DNA of 64,000 bases, taken from Acidilobaceae archaeon (GTDB lineage Archaea > Thermoproteota > Thermoprotei_A > Sulfolobales > Acidilobaceae). A program made the position numbers and the translations under genes. The notes beneath the pieces are model-generated. The model saw nothing but the letters and a program-made list of their open reading frames with translations. It had not been told where the DNA came from and made no database searches. The stretch covers positions 178,686 to 242,685 of the forward strand of contig JALVZQ010000005.1 in NCBI GenBank assembly GCA_027037535.1, in the 5' to 3' direction. Positions 1 through 5,274 of the stretch are shown piece after piece; within the stretch, counting starts at the first letter, position 1; the number at the start of each line of letters is the position of its first letter.

Positions 1-259
1 GTAATATGTTAGCGCGGGAAGGTCCTCTTCATAGGCCCATGAGACGTCCACCTTTGACCGGAGGAGAGATAACAACCGCGCTATGTTATGGGTCCTCGGC
101 GGCTCGATCCGATAGGCTATCAAGAGGACCTTCAAGGCCTTCTCAGCCGCCTGCTGAGCATGGAAGGCAGACTCGTCTTAAAGATCCTCCCACCAGTAGT
201 AATTTAGCTGCTTTGAGGTCGTTCCGGGCCTTTCCCAGCCATTCACACGCCAAGCTCAA
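1..259 (-). pseudogene. HEPN-domain protein, frameshifted and cut by the window edge (module 1)
   Basis: The minus strand encodes a HEPN protein of the COG2250 type, usually the RNase toxin of HEPN/MNT pairs. The start would be TTG at 259, overlapping the stop of the upstream MNT gene as TTGA. The first frame reads a normal helix 1 (LACEWLGKARNDLKAAKLLL), then the hallmark FHAQQAAEKALK and PPRTHN segments continue in another frame. The shift lies near 175-186, where the second frame has a TAA. The intact homologue at 4416-4838 shows what is expected. The 3' end lies outside the window. It is either a dead toxin, a sequencing error or a recoded gene; decay is the simplest reading. Confidence 0.7.
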
Positions 260-612
260 ACAACTACCCCCTCCCGCTCCGCCGCGTACTCAAGGCTTCC
301 CCAAAGACCCCTTCTCTCCCGCAGCCTTTCAGCGTCCATAATTATAACGTCCACATCGCCGCCAAGCAACTCGTAAAGTCTCATGTAGAGCTTAGACCAA
401 AACCTCATCCTCGTCCTCCAGCCCACCTCTCCCCTCACAACGATGAGTATATCCCAGTCACTATCCTCCCGGGCATCTCCCCTCGCCCGGCTCCCAAAAA
501 GAATAATCCTCTCAACCGTTACGCCGAGACCCCCAGCCTCCTCCAAGACGACCCGCCTAATAAGATCCAAAATCTCCCTATCCACACCAACCTTAACCAT
601 CGACTCCCCCAT
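256..612 (-). CDS. MNT-type minimal nucleotidyltransferase (antitoxin of HEPN/MNT pair 1)
   Basis: 118-residue protein of the DNA polymerase beta superfamily. GSRARGD at residues 40-46 and SDWD at 51-54 form the Gly-Ser and first two catalytic Asp positions; a third acidic site is in DVDVII near 86-88. In HEPN/MNT pairs this partner neutralises the HEPN RNase, in studied cases by adding AMP units to it. The first ~60 residues are almost identical to the MNT proteins at 2496-2852 and 4801-5157, while the last ~35 differ. The gene follows a TATAAACA-like box 24 bp upstream, so the ATG at 612 is probably the transcript's first codon. It overlaps the broken HEPN gene downstream by 4 bases. Confidence 0.85.
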   Translation of the reverse strand: MGESMVKVGVDREILDLIRRVVLEEAGGLGVTVERIILFGSRARGDAREDSDWDILIVVRGEVGWRTRMRFWSKLYMRLYELLGGDVDVIIMDAERLRERRGLWGSLEYAAEREGVVV

Positions 613-630
613 ACAAGAATAATGTCGCCG

Positions 631-640
631 AGTGTTTATT
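631..640 (-). promoter_or_regulatory. TATA-like box of MNT gene 1
   Basis: The minus strand reads AATAAACACT, about 24 bp before the ATG at 612, with the same spacer (CGGCGACATTATTCTTGT) as in front of the other two MNT genes. The spacing fits leaderless transcription. The box overlaps the stop codon of the preceding vapC gene. This copy has AATAAACA where the others have TATAAACA. Confidence 0.55.
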
Positions 641-1043
641 ATGGTTCCTTGAACGGATTCTCTACTCTCAGCACGCCTCTATACGGTCTCCCATCCTCCG
701 TCACAATAACCTCTACTCCATTATTCAGATAGGTGTAGGCAAGCAGCCTGTCCCAGAAGTAGCGTTTCGGGGAACCAGATGCTTGGAGTACCTCAGCATG
801 CGTGTAATAAACAATCGGAACCCTTTTTGAAAGGGATAGGATTAGGAGCTGGGCTAACGGGGTAGCAGACGGGTTCTTTCTCTTGACAACGTAGAGAGTC
901 TCCGCGAGAACCTGGGCCGAGATCCGATAATTCTCCGGGCTCTTGAGGATCTTCTCCACCACCTCCACTGCCCTCTCATGCTTCCAACCAGCCCCACTAT
1001 CCAGCGCATAGATAAGAACGTTAGTATCTACTCCTCTTATCAT
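639..1043 (-). CDS. vapC: VapC-type PIN-domain ribonuclease toxin (module 1)
   Basis: 134-residue PIN-domain protein, the usual size for VapC. The acidic residues expected to bind metal are visible: D6 in VDTNVLIY, E48 in VLAETL, D98 in FWDRLLA and the TED at 115-117. VapC toxins cut RNA, often tRNA or rRNA. The start overlaps the small antitoxin gene upstream by 23 bp, the normal vapBC arrangement. It is the classic VapC subtype and differs from the longer PIN proteins at 1225-1725 and 3547-4041. It could be a solitary RNase, but the paired upstream gene makes a toxin-antitoxin role likely. Confidence 0.85.
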   Translation of the reverse strand: MIRGVDTNVLIYALDSGAGWKHERAVEVVEKILKSPENYRISAQVLAETLYVVKRKNPSATPLAQLLILSLSKRVPIVYYTHAEVLQASGSPKRYFWDRLLAYTYLNNGVEVIVTEDGRPYRGVLRVENPFKEP

Positions 1044-1200
1044 AGATCTTCGTCCTCCTCAGGTCCTTCTTGTCCACGTGAAGAGGAACCCCCTTCCTGA
1101 GGAGCTCCAGCAACCTATCGACTTCTATATCCGCCCCCTTTCCAACGGGCACCTCCACCTCGATCGTTATCTTCTTAGTCCTTGCCACAGTCCCCACCAT
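1021..1200 (-). CDS. vapB: VapB-like antitoxin (module 1), 59 aa
   Basis: Small open frame from ATG at 1200 to TAA at 1021. The N-terminus MVGTVARTKKITIEVEVP is shared, with small changes, by the antitoxins at 3316-3522 and 4022-4252; the rest (VDRLLELLRKG and a basic tail ending KRSRY) is unique and presumably binds its own toxin. A TATAAGCA box 26 bp before the ATG supports a leaderless start there. The stop lies 23 bp inside the downstream vapC, consistent with translational coupling. The family is inferred from position and shared N-terminus. Confidence 0.75.
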   Translation of the reverse strand: MVGTVARTKKITIEVEVPVGKGADIEVDRLLELLRKGVPLHVDKKDLRRTKIYDKRSRY

Positions 1201-1221
1201 GAAGAAGTATCTGTTAGGGAA

Positions 1222-1229
1222 TGCTTATA
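1222..1229 (-). promoter_or_regulatory. TATA box of vapB 1
   Basis: The minus strand reads TATAAGCA, centred 26 bp before the ATG at 1200. It matches the placement of TATAAACG boxes before the other antitoxin genes. It overlaps the 3' end of the next vapC gene, so the modules are packed with almost no spacer. Confidence 0.5.
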
Positions 1230-1725
1230 TCCCCCTTACCCAACCATACTTCTCCCTCATCCCCTCCTCTACCTCTTCTATCTTCTTCCCCTCTAACAAC
1301 ATCTCCACACCCTCGGTGTCGACAGCTACAAAGTGTTCAAACCCAGTCCCAACCGACAACACCAACAACTCCTTATCACCAGTCCAAAGAGGAACACCAA
1401 GAAACATAGCCAAACCAACGAAAGGTGCATCGGCGATATCCACTTCTGCTAAGAGTTGCTCTGCGAGAGCAAGCATCTCTCGATACTCTTCCCTTTCATG
1501 TAACTCTATGGTCTCGGAGACGAAGGTATCTATGGCTTCGTGTAGTTCTTCCCGTGGAAGCCTTATATACCTCTGCAGCTTAGGGGCGAGTCTGTGGAGT
1601 TCCTCGTATAGCTCCTGTGGCGCGTGCAGTTTTATGCCTTCGCCGAGCAGGACGATCTTTCTTATTTTGCCCTTTTTCAGGAGCGCGGAGAAAATGATGT
1701 TGGTGTCCGCTACCAGGTCCAGCAT
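1225..1725 (-). CDS. PIN-domain protein, VapC-like toxin (module 2)
   Basis: 166-residue PIN protein with D7 in VADTNIIFSALL, an acidic site near E38, the D96/D99 pair before APFVGLAM, and D117 in LWTGDKEL. The long ~60-residue C-terminal part is nearly identical, also at the DNA level, to that of the PIN protein at 3547-4041, while the first ~95 residues have diverged. That suggests recent recombination or gene conversion between modules. The start codon shares a base with the stop of the antitoxin gene upstream. RNase toxin activity is inferred from the fold and pairing. Confidence 0.8.
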   Translation of the reverse strand: MLDLVADTNIIFSALLKKGKIRKIVLLGEGIKLHAPQELYEELHRLAPKLQRYIRLPREELHEAIDTFVSETIELHEREEYREMLALAEQLLAEVDIADAPFVGLAMFLGVPLWTGDKELLVLSVGTGFEHFVAVDTEGVEMLLEGKKIEEVEEGMREKYGWVRGI

Positions 1726-1952
1726 CAGGGCTCCTCCTTGATCCTCCTGTATATGTTTCTCTTAGCCTCCCGTGCCAGTTCTTCCAGCTCCCTTTCGGCG
1801 GGCTCCCTCTCCTGGGACTTCTCCAGTATGAGGTAGAGGACTGCTCTTTTTGCTCCTGAGCGGGCTGCTCTCTCGGCCTCCTCTGGAGGCAGCCAGGAGG
1901 GGACCTCTATCTCTACGTTCAACCTCCTCGTTTCAGCCACAGTCTCCACCAT
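1725..1952 (-). CDS. VapB-like antitoxin (module 2), 75 aa
   Basis: Small acidic and helical protein starting MVETVAETRRLNVEIEVPSW, a diverged form of the shared antitoxin N-terminus (short strands ending in EVP), followed by EEAERAARSGAKRAV and a helix with REPAERELEELAREAKR. It is followed at one-base overlap (TGATG) by the PIN gene. A TATAAACG box lies 25 bp before the ATG at 1952. The C-terminal helices probably wrap the PIN partner, as in known VapB proteins. Confidence 0.75.
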   Translation of the reverse strand: MVETVAETRRLNVEIEVPSWLPPEEAERAARSGAKRAVLYLILEKSQEREPAERELEELAREAKRNIYRRIKEEP

Positions 1953-1972
1953 ACTACTATCATAGTTACCAA

Positions 1973-1980
1973 CGTTTATA
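1973..1980 (-). promoter_or_regulatory. TATA box of vapB 2
   Basis: TATAAACG on the minus strand, followed by TTGGTAACTATGATAGTAGT and the ATG at 1952. The same box and almost the same spacer precede the antitoxin genes starting at 3522 and 4252. Spacing implies a leaderless transcript. Confidence 0.6.
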
Positions 1981-1993
1981 TCATGGCCTCTCT

Positions 1994-2146
1994 CCCTGCC
2001 TGGGACACTTTTATATCAACACAGGAGCCCGCTCCTCACCAGCTCCCTGGCCTCCTCGTCACTGGCGGTGGGTGGTACGATGAGGGGGCGGACCCTGCTG
2101 TTGTAGCCGTGGGCGAAACTCAACAATTCACCCCCAGACGAGACAA
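1994..2146. repeat. 150-bp repeat, copy A
   Basis: This stretch is almost identical to 4290-4440. Both begin with CCCTGCCTGGGACACTTTTA and end inside the 3' end of a HEPN gene. Each copy lies between a HEPN gene and the promoter of the downstream antitoxin gene. It includes a second TATA-like box (GATATAAAAG on the minus strand) and a short gene remnant described separately. A shorter version of its edge recurs at 5193-5215. Confidence 0.85.
2016..2129 (-). pseudogene. 37-codon remnant related to residues ~179-216 of the 832-aa island protein
   Basis: A minus-strand frame reads ELLSFAHGYNSRVRPLIVPP and continues through a DEEARELV helix to LLC and a TGA. It matches LLQALTQNYNARVHPVIVPP...DREAKDLVESALLSC in the large protein encoded at 7310-9808; the DNA is also recognisably similar (9161-9274). 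No start codon or own promoter is evident, and its 5' end runs into the HEPN gene in another frame. I read it as a fragment left by recombination with a relative of the large gene. It might alternatively be a short expressed peptide. Confidence 0.6.
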
Positions 2147-2499
2147 CTGGTTCTTGGCCCAATCCACCACCCTTCGTGCAGTCTCCAGAGCCTCCAATGC
2201 CTCCTCCTCGCTCGGCTCGTCTTCGAAGTCCGGGTACCTCGCCTCCACCGCGTAGTCCGTGAGCCTTGACGCCTCCATTACGGGCCCCACATCTACTTCC
2301 TTCCCCCGTAGAAGCATTAAGAGGTGCTCTATGATATGCGTCTTGGGTGGCTGGACCCCTACAGCTGGTAAAACTGCTTTCAAGGCCTTCTCAGCTGCTT
2401 GTTGGCTGTGGAAGACGCTCGCCCAGGTTATCCTATTGACCACGCCTCCGCCACGACAAGGTCTTCCCGAGCCTTCTTCAACCACATACAGGGAATCAA
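2120..2499 (-). pseudogene. HEPN-domain protein, frameshifted (module 2)
   Basis: HEPN gene following the MNT gene at a TTGA overlap (TTG at 2499). The first frame reads LIPCMWLKKAREDLVVAEAW and stops at TAA near 2430, and the diagnostic FHSQQAAEKALKAVLPAVG and PPKTHII segments continue in another frame to the stop at 2120. The shift falls at the same helix 1 to helix 2 loop as in module 1 but changes the frame in the other direction, so the two lesions are independent. A start at ATG 2485 would give 121 residues with an unrelated N-terminus. Probably an inactivated toxin. Confidence 0.7.
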
Positions 2500-2852
2500 A
2501 CCATTACTCCCTCCCTCTTCACAGCATAGTAAAGGTGGCCGACAGCATCCTGGTAGCTCCTCCACCTCTCCTCCGACGCCACCACAACATCCACAGGGGC
2601 CTTCAACAACTCCACCGCCCTCCACCGTACGCGACGAGACAACTCCCTCCTAAGCCTCCTCTCCACCTCTCCCCTCACAACGACGAGTATATCCCAGTCA
2701 CTATCCTCCCGGGCATCTCCCCTCGCCCGGCTCCCAAAGAGAATAATCCTCTCAACCCCAATCCCGAGCCTGCTCGCTTCCTCTAGAATAATTTGCCTGA
2801 TGAGATCCAAGACCTCCCTATCAACACCAGCCTTAACCACCGATCTCCCCAT
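2496..2852 (-). CDS. MNT-type minimal nucleotidyltransferase (antitoxin of HEPN/MNT pair 2)
   Basis: 118 residues with GSRARGD at 40-46, SDWD at 51-54 and a third acidic position in APVDVVV. The first ~60 residues match the other two MNT proteins almost exactly and the DNA of that part is nearly identical to 4968-5157. The C-terminal half (RRLRRELSRRVRWRAVELLK onward) is unlike both. It has the shared TATAAACA promoter and overlaps the HEPN gene by 4 bases. Keeping an intact antitoxin beside a broken toxin is the safe direction of decay for such a pair. Confidence 0.85.
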   Translation of the reverse strand: MGRSVVKAGVDREVLDLIRQIILEEASRLGIGVERIILFGSRARGDAREDSDWDILVVVRGEVERRLRRELSRRVRWRAVELLKAPVDVVVASEERWRSYQDAVGHLYYAVKREGVMV

Positions 2853-2870
2853 ACAAGAATAATGTCGCCG

Positions 2871-2880
2871 AGTGTTTATA
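2871..2880 (-). promoter_or_regulatory. TATA box of MNT gene 2
   Basis: TATAAACACT on the minus strand, 24 bp before the ATG at 2852, followed by CGGCGACATTATTCTTGT exactly as before the MNT gene at 612. It overlaps the stop region of the PIN gene at 2876. Confidence 0.6.
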
Positions 2881-3337
2881 TCCCAAGTCGCTTGAACAAG
2901 TCTGCCGGTGATAACACCGTTATTCCCATACTTTCAAGCTCGCTGGTCAAGTAGTCCTTCTTGTTATAGGTTAGTATGATAACGTCGCTGAACATCGTGA
3001 GCAGATAGAGCGCCAGCGCGACGTAGGGACTGTCTCTGGCGTCCCGGACCAGTTTCACCGCCTTCTTCATAAACTTCTTATAACGATCTTCCTCCACTAC
3101 TCTGAACACCGAGATTAATGCTCTGAGAACCCCCTCCAACCTATCCCCGGGAATCCCCTTCCTCTCCGAGATCTCCATTATTTTGGGTCGAACCTCTTGG
3201 GTGAGGTATCTCGGTATAAATAGCTCCGTCCCGGGGTCGAGCAGGAGTGTGAGGAGCAGTCTGTGAGTCGGTCCACCGGGTCTTATCGCTGAAGAGAGGA
3301 GCACGTTGGCATCGATCACGACTGCAGTCTTCCCCAT
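2876..3337 (-). CDS. PIN-domain protein, VapC-like toxin (module 3)
   Basis: 153-residue PIN protein, unlike the other PIN proteins of the array beyond the fold. D9 in VVIDANVLLSSAI, E48 in LTQEVRP, the D99/D102 pair in RDARDSPYVALAL and YNKKDY near 124-129 fit the acidic positions, although the last site has lost the usual TxDxD form. It overlaps the antitoxin gene upstream by 22 bp. It resembles the PIN_3 subtype of putative toxins. RNase activity is inferred. Confidence 0.8.
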   Translation of the reverse strand: MGKTAVVIDANVLLSSAIRPGGPTHRLLLTLLLDPGTELFIPRYLTQEVRPKIMEISERKGIPGDRLEGVLRALISVFRVVEEDRYKKFMKKAVKLVRDARDSPYVALALYLLTMFSDVIILTYNKKDYLTSELESMGITVLSPADLFKRLGI

Positions 3338-3522
3338 AGAGCCTCCTCCATCGCCTCGGCCAGCTCCTTGGCGTCCTCCTCAGTGAGCAATTTAGACAGC
3401 TCCCGGGAGGCAAGCAAGAACACGACTGCCTTGTACGCTCTCTTCAAGAACTCTTCACTAATGCCCTCTGGCACTTCTACCTCTATGGTTATCTTCTTCG
3501 TCCTTGTCACTGCCCCCACCAT
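3316..3522 (-). CDS. VapB-like antitoxin (module 3), 68 aa
   Basis: Begins MVGAVTRTKKITIEVEVPEG, identical to the antitoxin at 4022-4252, then has its own helical part ending EALWGRLQS. An in-frame ATG exists 21 bp upstream (3543), but the TATAAACG box at 3544-3551 abuts it and lies 26 bp from the ATG at 3522, so 3522 is the better start for a leaderless transcript. The overlap with the PIN gene supports co-translation. Confidence 0.75.
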   Translation of the reverse strand: MVGAVTRTKKITIEVEVPEGISEEFLKRAYKAVVFLLASRELSKLLTEEDAKELAEAMEEALWGRLQS

Positions 3523-3543
3523 ATCTACTATCATAGTTATCAA

Positions 3544-3551
3544 CGTTTATA
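3544..3551 (-). promoter_or_regulatory. TATA box of vapB 3
   Basis: TATAAACG on the minus strand; the spacer TTGATAACTATGATAGTAGAT leads to the ATG at 3522. Nearly identical to the promoter at 1973-1980. It decides the antitoxin start. Confidence 0.6.
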
Positions 3552-4041
3552 TCACGGACTCCCCATACTTCTCCCTCATCCTCCCCTTCACTTCTCTTAG
3601 ACTCTTCCCCTCGAGGAGCATCTCCACACCCTCGGCGTCGACAGCTACAAAGTGTTTAAACCCAGTCCCAACCGACAACTCTATTATCCCTTTATCACCA
3701 GTCCAAAGAGGAACACCAAGAAACATAGCCAAACCAACAAAGGGCGCATCCTTCGGGTCTACGTCCTTGAGTAGCGTGTATGCTTTCTTGGCCGATTCAA
3801 GGTAATCTTTCCGAGGCACGATGGTAACGATATGGGAAAGTATAGTCTCCCTTACCATTCTTACCTCAGCGGGAGAAAGCTTGGTGTACCTTAGTATCTT
3901 TGGTTCAAGGATCTCCAGCTCCAGAGCGAGTTCCTCTGGAGCATAGAGGTCGAGAGAAGACCGGAAGAGAATCTCCCTTATTCTGCCAGGCTTTATAATG
4001 GCCGAGAAAACTATGTTTGTGTCAACCACCAGCGTAAGCAT
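3547..4041 (-). CDS. PIN-domain protein, VapC-like toxin (module 4)
   Basis: 164-residue PIN protein: D7 in VVDTNIVFSAI, an acid near E36, D98 in KDAPFVGLAM, D116 in LWTGDKGI. From about residue 97 to 160 it is nearly the same as the PIN protein at 1225-1725, including DNA-level identity over long runs, whereas the N-terminal ~95 residues differ strongly. It overlaps the antitoxin gene by 20 bp. RNase toxin role inferred from fold and arrangement. Confidence 0.8.
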   Translation of the reverse strand: MLTLVVDTNIVFSAIIKPGRIREILFRSSLDLYAPEELALELEILEPKILRYTKLSPAEVRMVRETILSHIVTIVPRKDYLESAKKAYTLLKDVDPKDAPFVGLAMFLGVPLWTGDKGIIELSVGTGFKHFVAVDAEGVEMLLEGKSLREVKGRMREKYGESVI

Positions 4042-4252
4042 GCTTTACCCGCTCCCACACCCTGGCCTTGGCTTCTTCCACTGCCCTAGTCAGCTCTTCC
4101 TCATCTACCTTGCCCGACGCCTTCGCTTGTAGCAGAGCGTAGGCCACGAGCCTTCTAACGAATTCTTCGGCCATGCCCCCCAGCCACTCCAGTCCTTCTG
4201 GCACTTCCACCTCTATGGTTATCTTCTTAGTCCTTGTCACTGCCCCCACCAT
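4022..4252 (-). CDS. VapB-like antitoxin (module 4), 76 aa
   Basis: Starts MVGAVTRTKKITIEVEVPEG, identical over 20 residues to the antitoxin at 3316-3522, then has a different helical C-terminus (WLGGMAEEFVRRLVAYALLQ and an EEELTRAVEEAKARV helix). The ATG at 4252 is 26 bp from a TATAAACG box at 4274-4281; a longer frame from 4273 would start inside the promoter and is less likely. It overlaps the PIN gene downstream. Confidence 0.75.
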   Translation of the reverse strand: MVGAVTRTKKITIEVEVPEGLEWLGGMAEEFVRRLVAYALLQAKASGKVDEEELTRAVEEAKARVWERVKHAYAGG

Positions 4253-4273
4253 ATCTACTATCTTACCTCCCAA

Positions 4274-4281
4274 CGTTTATA
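4274..4281 (-). promoter_or_regulatory. TATA box of vapB 4
   Basis: TATAAACG on the minus strand, centred 26 bp before the ATG at 4252. Same box as at 1973 and 3544. Confidence 0.55.
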
Positions 4282-4289
4282 TCCCGGCC

Positions 4290-4440
4290 CCCTGCCTGGG
4301 ACACTTTTATATCAACACAGGAGCCTGCTCCCCACCAGCTCCCTGGCCTCCTCGTCACTGGCGGTGGGTGGTACGATGAGGGGGTGGACTTTGCTGTTGT
4401 AGTCGTGGGCGAGACTCAACAATTCACCCCCAAGCGAGAC
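4290..4440. repeat. 150-bp repeat, copy B
   Basis: Near-identical to 1994-2146, starting with the same CCCTGCCTGGGACACTTTTA and ending within the 3' end of the HEPN gene at 4416-4838. Like copy A, it separates a HEPN gene from the next antitoxin promoter. Confidence 0.85.
4312..4425 (-). pseudogene. 37-codon remnant, second copy, related to the 832-aa island protein
   Basis: Minus-strand frame ELLSLAHDYNSKVHPLIVPP, then TASDEEARELV to LLC and TGA. It is even closer than copy A to the large protein's NYNARVHPVIVPP segment (it keeps VHP). It overlaps the HEPN stop in another frame and has no visible start. Probably spread with the repeat that carries it. Confidence 0.6.
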
Positions 4441-4838
4441 AGATGTTGCTTCACCCAGTCGACTACCTTGTTTGCCTTATCCAAAGCGTACTCCGCCTCC
4501 TCCCTTATTATGGGAGGGCCCGGATACCTGGGTTCCACGGCATAATAAGTCAACTCCTCCGCATCTATTCCCCTCAGATAAGAGACATCCGTCTTCCTAC
4601 CTAACAGATCAATCAGCTCCCATAAATCATGAGTCCTCGGAGCAGGAACACCGTATGCTACAAGAAGAGCCTTCAAGGCCTTCTCAGCCGCCTGTTGAGC
4701 ATGGAAGGCCGCAAGCCCCGGATCCACCCCAATATCCATAGCAGCCTCAGCAAGCCTAAGATCGTCCAACGCCTTCCGTAGCCATCTACAAGCAAGTGGC
4801 TCAGGCATGCACCCCTTCACCCGTGATGACCGATTCAA
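4416..4838 (-). CDS. HEPN-domain protein (toxin of HEPN/MNT pair 3), intact
   Basis: 140-residue HEPN protein, the only intact one of three. Translation from the ATG at 4814 (MPEPLACRWLRKAL), which overlaps the MNT stop, is likely; the longer frame from 4838 runs inside the MNT gene. The all-helical fold is marked by FHAQQAAEKALKALLVAYG and APRTHDLWELIDLL, typical of COG2250 HEPN proteins that act as RNases and are silenced by an MNT partner. The C-terminal VEPRYPG and VDWVKQHLSRLG also match the family. Confidence 0.85.
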   Translation of the reverse strand: MNRSSRVKGCMPEPLACRWLRKALDDLRLAEAAMDIGVDPGLAAFHAQQAAEKALKALLVAYGVPAPRTHDLWELIDLLGRKTDVSYLRGIDAEELTYYAVEPRYPGPPIIREEAEYALDKANKVVDWVKQHLSRLGVNC

Positions 4839-5157
4839 AGGAAACCCGCTCTCCCACCATCATCCTATAGTACTGCTCCGGTTCGATGATCAAGTCCAAG
4901 GGCTTACCCAGCAACGGGCGAAGACGCCTATAGACGTTCCTCCAGAACCTCATCCTCGTCCTCCAGCCCACCTCTCCCCTCACAACGATGAGTATATCCC
5001 AGTCGCTGTCCTCCCGATAATCTCCCCGGGCCCGGCTCCCAAAGAGAATAATCCTCTCAACCCCAATCCCGAGCCTGCTCGCTTCCTCCAGAATAATTTG
5101 CCTAATGAGATCCAAGACCTCCCTATCAACACTAGCCCCGGCCATCGACTTCCCCAT
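4801..5157 (-). CDS. MNT-type minimal nucleotidyltransferase (antitoxin of HEPN/MNT pair 3)
   Basis: 118 residues with the GSRARGD and SDWD motifs and a third acidic position in KPLDLII. Its 5' ~190 bp are almost identical to the MNT gene at 2496-2852; the middle (GWRTRMRFW) is shared with the one at 256-612, and the C-terminus is unique, so the gene looks like a mosaic. The ATG at 5157 lies about 25 bp from TATAAACA. The pair with the intact HEPN downstream is the only complete HEPN/MNT system here. Confidence 0.85.
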   Translation of the reverse strand: MGKSMAGASVDREVLDLIRQIILEEASRLGIGVERIILFGSRARGDYREDSDWDILIVVRGEVGWRTRMRFWRNVYRRLRPLLGKPLDLIIEPEQYYRMMVGERVSFESVITGEGVHA

Positions 5158-5177
5158 ACAAGAATAATGTCGCCGAG

Positions 5178-5215
5178 TGTTTATATCCCGGGCCCCTGCC
5201 TGGAACGTTTTTATA
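5178..5215 (-). promoter_or_regulatory. Double TATA region before MNT gene 3
   Basis: TATAAACA at 5178-5185 sits 25 bp before the ATG at 5157. A second box, TATAAAAACG (5206-5215), followed by CCAGGCAGGGG, repeats the edge of the 150-bp repeats at 1994 and 4290. The proximal box is the likely one for the MNT gene; the distal one may be a leftover. Confidence 0.5.
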
Positions 5216-5274
5216 CATCCTCTGCAGAAATATTAATGCAGGAGGTGTGGGATGATGGGTGACTATGACCAGGT

